From the IMG/VR virus record IMGVR_UViG_3300042090_000783, positions 1-60,348 of that record: a stretch of DNA of 60,348 nucleotides. One strand, 5' to 3'. The notes under the pieces are model-generated. The model was given only the letters and a program-made list of their open reading frames with translations. It did no database searches and was not told the DNA's origin. Both the position numbers and the translations under genes were made by a program. Below, in pieces: positions 23,508 to 30,712 of the stretch. Position 1 is the first letter of the stretch. The number at the start of each line of letters is the position of its first letter. The DNA is from a virus.

Positions 23508-24417
23508 GCGCCACCACCGGCATCCCGTTGTGCTCGACGCCGTCGAGAAGGCGCCCGGCGGCTTTCTTGCCGACGCGGAAACTCAAACGACCATCGCTCG
23601 TCGACGAGAACTCGACGCCCTTTTCGGCGAAAGCGTATTTCGGGCATTGCTCTGACGTTCCGGCGAGGTGAAGCTTCATCCGCCCCGCCATGACAGCGGT
23701 CCCACCGTTGACCTTGCCGGCGCTGGGTAGGCATTGGCCGACCGGCAGAAACTCGCCCCACTGCTTGAAGAAAAACTGCACCCCAGCCGCGGCGCATTGA
23801 TCGCGCAGCGAGCGCGGCCAGGCGGAGTTCATCGGCCGGGCGTAGGGCCCGCTCTCGCCACCGCAGATGACCTGATCCGGCATGTACTGCCGAATGTCCA
23901 TCGGACCCAGCATCGGCTCGATGCTGGCAAAGGTGAACAGCGGCCCGAGCGCGTGCTTGGCGGCGTCGAGCTTTGGCGCGTCGCGGTCCCACTCCTCCTG
24001 ATTGACCATGGTGGCGCCGAGCGCCGCGTTTTTCGGCAAGCCGCGCTCGCACATCTTCACCGCGTTGCCGATGCGCTTGGACAGCAACAGCCAGATGAGA
24101 TTCGGCGTCGCCTCGATCCTATCGAACAGGTCGCGCCGCCAGATCTCGTTGGCATCCTTGTCCCAGATGTCGCCGAGCGAGAGGCAGAAGACGGTCTCGC
24201 GCCGGCCGGTGCCGTCGAGGCGAGCGTTCCACTTCAGTGGCTGGCGCCAATTCTCGGCGGTGGTGCGGCGGCGGTTGCCTTCCCAGAGATAGGCTTGCCC
24301 GGTGCGCGCGGCCCAGGCCTCGGCATAGCAGTGCGCGCACGCGGGGCTGATCGGCGTGCAGCCGAGCCACGGGTTGAACGTGTGGTCGGCCCATTCGATC
24401 TTAGTGTCAGCGCCCAT
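23500..24417 (-). CDS. Phage Gp37/Gp68 family protein (DUF5131)
   Basis: From the ATG at 24417 (GGAGGGG upstream) the product is 305 residues. It begins KIEWADHTFNPWLGCTPISP and has a conserved Cys cluster (GC, then PACAHCYAE) that may bind an Fe-S cluster, as proposed for this family. LSLGDIWDK, LLLSKRIGN and VICGGESGPYARPMN follow. The 42-codon frame extension upstream is the out-of-frame end of the next gene. The reaction is not established. Confidence 0.82.
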   Translation of the reverse strand: MGADTKIEWADHTFNPWLGCTPISPACAHCYAEAWAARTGQAYLWEGNRRRTTAENWRQPLKWNARLDGTGRRETVFCLSLGDIWDKDANEIWRRDLFDRIEATPNLIWLLLSKRIGNAVKMCERGLPKNAALGATMVNQEEWDRDAPKLDAAKHALGPLFTFASIEPMLGPMDIRQYMPDQVICGGESGPYARPMNSAWPRSLRDQCAAAGVQFFFKQWGEFLPVGQCLPSAGKVNGGTAVMAGRMKLHLAGTSEQCPKYAFAEKGVEFSSTSDGRLSFRVGKKAAGRLLDGVEHNGMPVVARG

Positions 24418-24418
24418 C

Positions 24419-24749
24419 CTACCCCTCCACCGCCCGGAGAAACGCGCCGATCGCGGCGCGGGCTTCCCCCCCGATAGGCTTCTTTGCCGTCCGCCGGCCA
24501 GCCATCGACCTGTCGGATGCCGTTCTCGTGCAGCGCTGCCCATCGCTTATCCCAAACATCGTTCGATGGCCCGAACATCGTGCGAGCCATCTTTTCGATT
24601 ATCCCCGGCGTCACCTCGAACGGAGGCGCGGCGGCGAGCATTGAGAGATAGATGCTGTGTCCAGTGGAATCTTCTTCCTGTGCCGCCTCCCACCCAGCTT
24701 CGATCATGTCGGTGGTGGGGGATTTTGGAACGACTTTAAAACCCGTCAT
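24419..24749 (-). pseudogene. Phage protein with an apparent +1 frameshift at a G7 tract
   Basis: The ATG at 24749 encodes about 94 normal residues (MTGFKVVPKSPTTDMIEAG, then MARTMFGPSNDVWDKRWAA). At a run of seven G (24466-24472 on the minus strand) the frame then runs into basic, Ser/Pro-rich nonsense. With six G it would instead continue with EARAAIGAFLRAVEG and stop at 24419, just before the DUF5131 start. This may be a homopolymer sequence error, a true mutation or a slippage-controlled gene. Confidence 0.65.
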
Positions 24750-24994
24750 TTGACCACCTTCAATCTGGGCTCCCCCGGAGAGAACATATTGTATGTCATC
24801 GGCCTCATTCTAAACTCTGCCGCCACACACCCACCCGGTATCTTCTGGCTTATCGGGAAAACGAACTGAAATAGCATTTCCTCGGCGATTTCCCTTTGAA
24901 AAAGGCCGCGTTCGATTTCATACCTCAATTCAAATAATAGCTTCTCGATGCGCTCTAGCCGGAAATTTGTCGGTTCACCTTTGTCTTCATCCAT
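24746..24994 (-). CDS. Small early protein of unknown function
   Basis: The 82-residue product starts ATG and overlaps its downstream neighbour by ATGA. The N-terminal half is a charged helix (RLERIEKLLFELRYEIERG). The C-terminal part is hydrophobic and Pro/Met-rich. It has lower GC than its neighbours, which hints at recent acquisition. Confidence 0.55.
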   Translation of the reverse strand: MDEDKGEPTNFRLERIEKLLFELRYEIERGLFQREIAEEMLFQFVFPISQKIPGGCVAAEFRMRPMTYNMFSPGEPRLKVVK

Positions 24995-25043
24995 TCCACA
25001 TCTCCTCCGTCGCCGTCGTCGGCACCAGCTTCCAGGCGGTCAT
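24987..25043 (-). CDS. Micro-ORF resembling the N-terminus of the 24749 gene
   Basis: An 18-codon frame starts in an ATGA overlap and reads MTAWKLVPTTATEEMWNG. This parallels MTGFKVVPKSPTTDMIEAG of the gene at 24749. It looks like the truncated start of a duplicate copy, or a translated leader that couples genes on either side. Confidence 0.3.
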   Translation of the reverse strand: MTAWKLVPTTATEEMWNG

Positions 25044-25216
25044 TCGGGGTGGTCCTTGGATAGTTTCGTGGCCCTATCCATTCGCTCGATCGCGCGGGCC
25101 GCATTGACGTACTGAGCCGCCAAGATGATGAGCCTGATGGCATACTCGTTGTCGCCGCCGGCAAGCGCCCTGTCGGCCTCCTCGGCGCATCGTTTGGCAG
25201 CGTCGGCATACGTCAT
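25040..25216 (-). CDS. Small helical early protein
   Basis: From the ATG at 25216 (ATGA overlap with the upstream gene) the product is 58 residues and wholly helical, with TPR-like composition (AAKRCAEEADRALAGGDNEY, then AIRLIILAAQYVNAARAIE). The frame extends further upstream but inside the neighbour. Function is unknown. Confidence 0.58.
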   Translation of the reverse strand: MTYADAAKRCAEEADRALAGGDNEYAIRLIILAAQYVNAARAIERMDRATKLSKDHPE

Positions 25217-25755
25217 TCCCCCCGCTCCATCGCCTGCCGCGCGCGGAGAGCGGCGATGCAGAGGGCAAGCGGCAGTGTCCATGCGCCGCCAAAAGCACCC
25301 CACAACGCCCGGGTAGTCTCGTCAATATATAGGCCGCTTTCGCCCCGACAGACGTATTTGATGGGGATGTGTTCATGGCCGTCTTTGTGGATGGCTGCAT
25401 CGCACGGGAATTTGTTCGGGTTAGGGCGTCCGTCGCTCGTCGGGTTAAGCCACCACGGTTCTCGGCGAATTTCAACGCTTGACCATCCCTCTGGCACGAG
25501 CGTTAAGGCATCATCAACAGAAGTGGTAAAGCGCGGCAAGTATCGGTCACTCGCGCAAATGTTCAGCGGCGACCGAGCGATTTCCAGAAGTTCAGACGGA
25601 GAAGATCCCCGCACCGTGCGCCCATCATCGATGCCGCTGAGCACCCGCCAAGGGATCGTGACACTCCCGATGGCGGCGGCGATCGCATCGTCCAACTGCC
25701 GCGATCCTTCCTGTGCCTTCTCCAGTTCCTCGATCAGCGCGGCGAGGTCAGTCAT
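25213..25755 (-). CDS. Conserved phage early protein
   Basis: The 180-residue product begins LAALIEELEKAQEGSRQLDDAIAAA and includes FTTSVDDALTLVPEGW and a C-terminal WTLPLALCIAALRARQAME. This order recurs in proteins of temperate phages of alphaproteobacteria. No enzymatic motif is visible. It overlaps both neighbours. Confidence 0.65.
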   Translation of the reverse strand: MTDLAALIEELEKAQEGSRQLDDAIAAAIGSVTIPWRVLSGIDDGRTVRGSSPSELLEIARSPLNICASDRYLPRFTTSVDDALTLVPEGWSSVEIRREPWWLNPTSDGRPNPNKFPCDAAIHKDGHEHIPIKYVCRGESGLYIDETTRALWGAFGGAWTLPLALCIAALRARQAMERGE

Positions 25756-25984
25756 GGTCGGCCCTCATATCAATCTCGCACGGCGACTTGCGCTCTTCGG
25801 CGATGCCGCGAACGCAGTCGTCGCACAGGTGGTTGTTGGCGGCCTCGATCAGTTTGAACGAAATCGCCGTGCCGGCAAACGACGCCGCTCGGAATTCGAT
25901 GCCGACGCCATGCTTGCCGGGCTTCTCCGGCGAGACGATCTCGTCGCGGCACAGGTTGCAGTGATAGCGGGATTGCGTAGTCAT
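25748..25984 (-). CDS. Small Cys-rich zinc-finger-like protein
   Basis: From the ATG at 25984 (ATGA overlap) the product is 78 residues with two CxxC pairs (YHCNLCRDE near residue 8 and NHLCDDCVRG near residue 55). These fit a split zinc ribbon. It is likely a small DNA- or protein-binding factor. Confidence 0.6.
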   Translation of the reverse strand: MTTQSRYHCNLCRDEIVSPEKPGKHGVGIEFRAASFAGTAISFKLIEAANNHLCDDCVRGIAEERKSPCEIDMRADHD

Positions 25985-26340
25985 GTGCTCTCCGCCCGGA
26001 AGCCGGCCAGCGTGTTGACGGCGCAGATGATCCACATCGCTGTTTCGGTCGAAAGTTGGTCGCGGTCTGCGTCAACGGCATCGAGCGCGCGACAAGCGAT
26101 TGCCTTGTTTGCGGCAAGGACTTCGCCGGGCCATTCGTCCGAGAGAGCCCACGGCGCGGGTGCGCCAAGCCTTCCCAGATGAGCCGCGAATGCCTCACTG
26201 CCGGTCGGATGCCTGATGCCGCTCAGAGCTTCGGCAGCCTTCCGCAGCAGCACGGCGAGTGCGTCGGCGTCGCGGCCTGAGATAGGCCCGAGCCGGTTGT
26301 CAATCTTGTCGGCCCAGGCGGTTAGGTCCTCGGGGCTCAT
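25981..26340 (-). CDS. Small helical early protein
   Basis: The 119-residue product is helical and Ala-rich (EDLTAWADKIDNRLGP, then ADALAVLLRKAAEALSG). It lies in the run of overlapping leftward genes. Function is unknown, with no membrane span or metal site. Confidence 0.6.
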   Translation of the reverse strand: MSPEDLTAWADKIDNRLGPISGRDADALAVLLRKAAEALSGIRHPTGSEAFAAHLGRLGAPAPWALSDEWPGEVLAANKAIACRALDAVDADRDQLSTETAMWIICAVNTLAGFRAEST

Positions 26341-26768
26341 TCTTCGATTCCTTCGTCTTCTTCCTCAGGCTCATACACGGCAGACGCCGGCCGCTCGATA
26401 TAGGCCACCGCTGCTCGTGAGATCTGGCCGATGAGCGGCGCATTCGCTGGGTCGTTCGCAAGGATCGAGATCACGCGCAGCGCTCGATCGAGGACTGGCG
26501 TCGCCGTCAGCCCCATGGCGATATCGCCTTCGAGACTGTCGCCCATGTCGCCGCGCGCGTTGACGATCGCGACTTCCATGTGTTGCCAGACGATAGAGCG
26601 CGTCATGGCGCCATCGGCGACAACGCATTGCCAGTCGCCGCCGGGCGGCACGAGCGCGGCTTGGATGCGCTTGTCGAACCCGGGACGCATGCCGAGGCGG
26701 GAGATGCTGCCTTCCTCTTCCCAAGCATCGCGGATTTTCTGGATGTCGGCGTCGATGGTGTCAGTCAT
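26337..26768 (-). CDS. Early protein of unknown function
   Basis: The 143-residue product starts at the ATG 26768, overlapping the upstream stop by 8 bases. The core (GDWQCVVADGAMTRSIV, then DSLEGDIAMGLTATPVLDRAL) appears folded. The C-terminus is highly acidic (EPEEEDEGIEE). No family was recognised. Confidence 0.58.
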   Translation of the reverse strand: MTDTIDADIQKIRDAWEEEGSISRLGMRPGFDKRIQAALVPPGGDWQCVVADGAMTRSIVWQHMEVAIVNARGDMGDSLEGDIAMGLTATPVLDRALRVISILANDPANAPLIGQISRAAVAYIERPASAVYEPEEEDEGIEE

Positions 26769-27102
26769 GGTCGGGCTCCGGCGTGAGGGCTTCGATGCCC
26801 TTGGCAATTACCTCGCTCCAGTCGCGGAGCCGATGCGCCATCGAGCGAGCGTTTCCGTGATTGAACGCCTCAGCCGCGCGCGCGCCGAGTTCGGACTCGT
26901 CATCAGCGGCGGCGACTTGCCGCACTAGGGCAGCGCAACGCCTCCGCTCCTCCTCGCGCGCGGCGGCGAGGGCGGCGGCGATGAGCCTTGTCCCCTCATC
27001 GAAGCCCAACGAAGACCCGTGGCAAGCGCCAATAACCAGTATCGCGGTCTCTTGCGCCTTCTCTCTGTCGCGCTCGGTCGCGGCGGGGGTGTCGTCAGGC
27101 AT
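26761..27102 (-). CDS. Helical early protein
   Basis: From the ATG at 27102 the product is 113 residues, predicted mostly alpha-helical with a long charged central helix (LAAAREEERRRCAALVRQVA). The frame also continues upstream, but the start at 27102 places it 8 bases from the preceding gene. Function is unknown. Confidence 0.58.
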   Translation of the reverse strand: MPDDTPAATERDREKAQETAILVIGACHGSSLGFDEGTRLIAAALAAAREEERRRCAALVRQVAAADDESELGARAAEAFNHGNARSMAHRLRDWSEVIAKGIEALTPEPDHD

Positions 27103-27110
27103 GGGCGGCC

Positions 27111-27557
27111 TCAGCTTGGCAAACGCTCGAGAATGGACAATCCATTTTGAGTTTTCCCAGCGCTTTTCCAGCCAGCTTGTTTGAAGCAATATCCAGGATT
27201 TGCGCTCCTAATTGCCGCCGGACGGATCTTGGTGTAATGCCTCTGACTAGGCCAGCAGAAATCAGCGATGGCGTCAGCCTGTCTGATAAGCTCGGACGAG
27301 AGATAGGATCGGCTGTTTTCGTTCCGAAAGATGGCGCATTCAATTCCGTCTTGATGCGGGATGGTGTCGTCGATGTATTGCCGCCAGACAAACATGGCAT
27401 CCCCTGCGCCTGTTCTAAGGACGATGTGTTGCCCTGGCCCAACGAATTGGTACCTCTTCCGGCCATCGGCGTACCGATAGGCGCTATAGTGTCGTTCGTA
27501 CATTGCGAGGCAGGATTTATCACCATCTTTTGTCAGCCACCAAAAAGCCTTGCACAT
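27111..27557 (-). CDS. Conserved phage protein, possible GNAT-like fold
   Basis: From the ATG at 27557 the product is 148 residues. Motifs in order are MYERHYSAYRY, FVGPGQHIVLRTGAGDAMFVW, CAIFRNENSRSYLSSELI and YTKIRPAAIRSANPGYCFKQ, ending AGWKSAG. The final NPGYCFKQAGW recalls motif B of GNAT acetyltransferases and of Mom-type DNA modification enzymes. This is only a suggestion. GC is lower than in the flanking genes. Confidence 0.55.
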   Translation of the reverse strand: MCKAFWWLTKDGDKSCLAMYERHYSAYRYADGRKRYQFVGPGQHIVLRTGAGDAMFVWRQYIDDTIPHQDGIECAIFRNENSRSYLSSELIRQADAIADFCWPSQRHYTKIRPAAIRSANPGYCFKQAGWKSAGKTQNGLSILERLPS

Positions 27558-27564
27558 TTCATCC

Positions 27565-27945
27565 TCACGCTCCCTCGACCTTGCCGGCGACTGTCGTTGG
27601 TACGTTGGGCGCCGGCCTTGGTATATCTGCCTCAACGAAATAGACGACGTCTCCCCATTCAGGCTGAAGTCCTTCTTCAATGGCCTCGCGGTCGGTTTTG
27701 TACCGCGAGCAGCCGCCGCAATCCCACCGGCCCTTACTATCGATGCCCACCGCGATCCTCACGCGCACTGTCGGCACTGAAGCCGGCGAGAGAGCTGCCG
27801 AAGCCCGGCTCTCACGGCCAAGCTTCATCTCGGCGCGCACCCAGCTTTCCCGCTGGTCCCGCATCATGGCCTCCTGGGCTTCCGGCGGCAGCGCGTTGAA
27901 CGCGGCAAATGCTTTCCGAATCAGCGCGTCGAGATCGTCAGCCAC
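27565..27945 (-). CDS. Early protein with a Cys pair
   Basis: A GTG start at 27945 is chosen because GAGGAGACGG lies directly upstream; the longer frame has an Arg/Pro-rich non-coding look. The 126-residue product has an N-terminal helix (DDLDALIRKAFAAFNALPPE) and a WDCGGCSRYK motif that may bind metal. It overlaps the frameshifted gene upstream by 8 bases. Confidence 0.55.
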   Translation of the reverse strand: MADDLDALIRKAFAAFNALPPEAQEAMMRDQRESWVRAEMKLGRESRASAALSPASVPTVRVRIAVGIDSKGRWDCGGCSRYKTDREAIEEGLQPEWGDVVYFVEADIPRPAPNVPTTVAGKVEGA

Positions 27946-28208
27946 GGTCCGTCTCCTCGACCTTGCCGGCGACGTCCTCATCGGGGGCGGCCGGACAGTT
28001 GGAACGGTGGGCCTCCGGGGCGTTGTCGAGCCATATTGCCCAACATTCTTTGCAAACCGTCCGATGCCCATACGTCGTTGAATACCCCCGCTCGACAACG
28101 GCCTTCCGCAGCGTCGCCCTCGTCGCGGCCAGCTTGGCGCGGAGCTTGGTGATTGTGGCGTCACGGTCGGCGATTTCGCGCCCATACCCACTGAAAGTCG
28201 TCGCTCAT
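27938..28208 (-). pseudogene. Coiled-coil / Cys protein with an apparent single-base frameshift
   Basis: The ATG at 28208 (ATGA overlap) encodes MSDDFQW and then meets a stop eight codons later. Removing one G from the GGG at 28187-28189 joins it to an 82-codon coding frame with a clear helix (REIADRDATITKLRAKLAAT), a Cys/His region (CKECWAIWL, later NC) and a stop at 27938 overlapping the next gene. That frame has no ATG, GTG or TTG of its own. An error or real one-base insertion is the simplest reading. Confidence 0.6.
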
Positions 28209-28564
28209 CTCCCCTGCGCCTCCTTCGCGCGCGATGCGTGTCGGGCGAGGGCTTCGTTGCGTTCTTTGTAGTATTTGTACAGCGTGCCTTCTGCAATCAC
28301 CGCATCCGCCTCCGCGAGCCTCGCCAGCGCCGCATTGAGTGCCGCTCGGCTAGCCACCGAAGACAACGCAAGCAACTTCCTCATATCGTCTAATTTCGCC
28401 TCGCACTCGCGCCTCGTGCGCTGGTCCTGGTCGGCGAGGGCGCGGACAATCATCGCGGCAAAAGTTCGTTTAGAGTCGGCGACAAGCCCGCTACATTCCG
28501 CAAGAGCAGTGCTGACGCGAAGCATCTCCTCGCTCGGCGGCGGCGCGGTCGGGGCGGCGGTCAT
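28205..28564 (-). CDS. Helical early protein
   Basis: From the ATG at 28564 (ATGA overlap) the product is 119 residues, almost fully alpha-helical and coiled-coil-like (RRECEAKLDDMRKLLALSS, then ALNAALARLAEADAVIAEG). Function is unknown. Confidence 0.58.
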   Translation of the reverse strand: MTAAPTAPPPSEEMLRVSTALAECSGLVADSKRTFAAMIVRALADQDQRTRRECEAKLDDMRKLLALSSVASRAALNAALARLAEADAVIAEGTLYKYYKERNEALARHASRAKEAQGR

Positions 28565-28866
28565 GGTGACATCTCCGAAGTGCCCCGTTGCTGGTCCCAA
28601 TGCCGGCCGACGTTGCCGGCGTCGAGCCACGTGAGGTAAGCCTCGGCCTCGGCGCGCGTCAGCGTCGTCGTGCCCTGGAAGGAAACATAGCGCACCGATA
28701 CACGCGAGCCGCCGCGGCCGGCGTAGGGATGCCAATAGAGCGTCGTGCTGCGCTTCTGCCCGTTCCCATCCACCCATTCAGTCTGATTGAGCTGTGGGTC
28801 AGCAGCGAATCGTTGCAGGTGCTCGTAGATCGCCCGCGCGATCTCGGTCAGCGTGCGCGCGGTCAT
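28561..28866 (-). CDS. Small early protein
   Basis: The 101-residue product starts in ATGA overlap. It has an N-terminal helix (TLTEIARAIYEHLQRFAAD), a beta-rich centre with WHPYAGRGGSRVSVRYVS and a C-terminal helix. A compact domain is likely. No family was recognised. Confidence 0.58.
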   Translation of the reverse strand: MTARTLTEIARAIYEHLQRFAADPQLNQTEWVDGNGQKRSTTLYWHPYAGRGGSRVSVRYVSFQGTTTLTRAEAEAYLTWLDAGNVGRHWDQQRGTSEMSP

Positions 28867-29129
28867 GTCCTGGGCTCCTGCGCGGTGAGTGCTGCGGCTA
28901 GGGCAGCAAGCATCGCGGTGAACGATATGCTTGACTCATAGATCGGTGATCTCGCTGCTGCCAAAGCTTCCTTGACCATCCATTCCGTCACCGCCGGCTC
29001 GACCATATGGCGAAGGGCGGCGATTGCCAAGTCAAGGCTGTCGCCGTCGATGCTTGCGGTCCACCCGCGCGTCTGCACCTTCTCAAAGTACGTCAGCAGC
29101 GCCTTGGCGTCGGCGAGTTGTTGGGTCAT
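28863..29129 (-). CDS. Small early protein
   Basis: The 88-residue product starts at the ATG 29129; a GTG one codon earlier is also possible. It overlaps the XRE-type gene stop. It is helical (QLADAKALLTYFEKVQTRGW, then LDLAIAALRHMVEPAV). Function is unknown. Confidence 0.55.
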   Translation of the reverse strand: MTQQLADAKALLTYFEKVQTRGWTASIDGDSLDLAIAALRHMVEPAVTEWMVKEALAAARSPIYESSISFTAMLAALAAALTAQEPRT

Positions 29130-29407
29130 CACCGTGTCTCCGGTATCAGGTCGTGGATAGAACAGTCGAGCGCTTCCGCGAATAGCATCAGCGTTTTGAT
29201 GGGCAGATCGCTACGGCCACCTTCGATGTTGGCAATCTGAGCGCGCGAGCGGCCAACTTTGAGGGCGAGTGTTTCCTGCGTCATCTTGGCGATCTTGCGG
29301 CGCGCCAAGATCATGTCGCCCACGGATGCGCGCTCTAGCGATAGTTTGCCAGTGCCATCACAATGTGGGCATTTGACGTGAAGTCCTGTCTTGCGCGGCG
29401 CCCTCAC
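29129..29407 (-). CDS. XRE-family HTH regulator with N-terminal zinc knuckle
   Basis: The 92-residue product begins with a Cys motif (KCPHCDGTGKL, of DnaJ zinc-finger type) followed by a full Cro/CI-type HTH: ILARRKIAKMTQETLALKVG, then RSRAQIANIEGGRSDL, then TLMLFAEALDCSIHDLIP. The knuckle plus HTH pairing is distinctive. It lies far inside the PL operon, so it may be a delayed early regulator. Confidence 0.8.
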   Translation of the reverse strand: MRAPRKTGLHVKCPHCDGTGKLSLERASVGDMILARRKIAKMTQETLALKVGRSRAQIANIEGGRSDLPIKTLMLFAEALDCSIHDLIPETR

Positions 29408-29823
29408 CTCCCGCCTTCCTCGCCCGCCGCGCGGTCGAGGAGCGCTGCATGTAGCTTGTCGTAGGCGTCTTTCATGTGCCCGACGATGATCGCGTCATCG
29501 GACGGGGCGACCTGTGACAAAGCTGCGCCCAATTCGCCGGCCGCTTCCAGCATCACATTGCGTAATCGGCCGCGTTCGGCAATCCAACCGTCCTCGTCGT
29601 CGGGAAAGTTCGTGACTTCCTCGATGGCGGTTTTCCACGCCGCTCTGATAGCCTCGGCTGCGGAGTCGGTCATCGCGCGGCCAAAGTGAACCTGACCTTG
29701 CTCGTTAGCTGGGAATGCTTCCGGTCCCCACTTTTCGAGCATGATGGCGGTTTGCTCCAAGCCACGAAGGGCGCGGATAACGGCACGTGCGGATGCGCGT
29801 TCAAACTCATGGCTGACAGTCAT
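29404..29823 (-). CDS. Helical early protein
   Basis: From the ATG at 29823 (TGATG overlap) the product is 139 residues, helical and acidic (FERASARAVIRALRGLEQTA, then AAEAIRAAWKTAIEEVTNF). The open frame continues upstream only within the neighbouring gene. Function is unknown. Confidence 0.58.
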   Translation of the reverse strand: MTVSHEFERASARAVIRALRGLEQTAIMLEKWGPEAFPANEQGQVHFGRAMTDSAAEAIRAAWKTAIEEVTNFPDDEDGWIAERGRLRNVMLEAAGELGAALSQVAPSDDAIIVGHMKDAYDKLHAALLDRAAGEEGGR

Positions 29824-30374
29824 CACCGTCCATCCTTCTTCTGGTCGAGGAGCGCGGCGTAACCCGAAAATCTCTTTGCAAAGTCGTCGCGCCAGTCCTT
29901 CCACCGATAGGGGTCCATATAGGACTTGGCGGAATGCAGCATTGCCCCTACCTGATCCGGGTCGATGCCGGCGGGGGTGAGTTGGCGGTAATCGCCGATA
30001 CCTTCCCTCGCTCTGCGGCGCCAAATATTTCGGCCATACTCGCTCATATTGACCCACTTGACGGAACTCCCGCGGGTCGCAGCCCGAATTGCGCACTCCT
30101 CGACAATCTCCTCCTCCGACATCGCCGGGGCGACTCTAGTAATACACACATGTGCAGTACCGTGATGCGGACAACCTTCGTCATCGCACAACTCTTCCGA
30201 CGGCCGCTCCGCCTGCGCGGCGTCGTGGGCGCGGGCGTGCAGCACGTCGAAGGCGGCGACGAGCCTTGCGGCGTCCCATTCAAATTGTAGTGTTTGAGGA
30301 ACGGCACCGTATCGCTTTGCGTGGAGAACCTCCAACGCCTCAGCCACAGCTTTGATCCTCACTTCGTCGGGCAT
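29823..30374 (-). CDS. Early protein with a Cys/His motif
   Basis: From the ATG at 30374 the product is 183 residues. The central segment CDDEGCPHHGTAHVC could bind zinc. The C-terminal part contains WVNMSEYGRNIWRRRAREGI and a Trp-rich WKDWRDDF. It overlaps the exonuclease fragment by 16 bases. Function is unknown. Confidence 0.58.
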   Translation of the reverse strand: MPDEVRIKAVAEALEVLHAKRYGAVPQTLQFEWDAARLVAAFDVLHARAHDAAQAERPSEELCDDEGCPHHGTAHVCITRVAPAMSEEEIVEECAIRAATRGSSVKWVNMSEYGRNIWRRRAREGIGDYRQLTPAGIDPDQVGAMLHSAKSYMDPYRWKDWRDDFAKRFSGYAALLDQKKDGR

Positions 30375-30685
30375 GTCAGTCCTCCGTCGTGCGAGACGGT
30401 GAGCCGCGCTTGCGAGCGCAGGCAGATGAACGGCCAGATCGCCGCCGACAGCGGCACGCCGCAGCGCTTCGCCGTCTCGGTGTCGATGCCGTGGACGGCC
30501 GACGCAGCCTCGGGAATCTGCCAGCCTTCCGGCTCGATGATGACCGACAGCGAGGCGCGCTCCTGCCATGTCTCCTCGTCGATCAGCACGGCGGCGAGCT
30601 GCACCAGGTGCGGCTGCGACGGGTGGTCCGACGGCATCCGAAAATCAACGAGCCCCGTCGTCTCAGTGTCGAAAGCCAACAGCAT
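30359..30685 (-). pseudogene. Truncated DnaQ-like 3'-5' exonuclease
   Basis: From the ATG at 30685 (GGGAGGG upstream) the 108-residue product begins LLAFDTETTGLVDF, the ExoI motif of DEDD exonucleases, and continues with HLVQLAAVLIDEE and VHGIDTETAKRCGVP. Full-length relatives are near 180 residues and continue with an AHN-type ExoII motif and a C-terminal ExoIII. Here the frame ends after LTVSHDGG. No remnant of the missing half follows, so it is probably a deletion derivative without nuclease activity. Confidence 0.72.
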
Positions 30686-30712
30686 TTCTTGATCCCTCCC
30701 TTCGGCCGTCAA

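Noticed and set aside
27111-27557. Mom-type DNA modification enzyme
   Set aside because: Only a short GNAT-like motif is visible; too weak to name the function.
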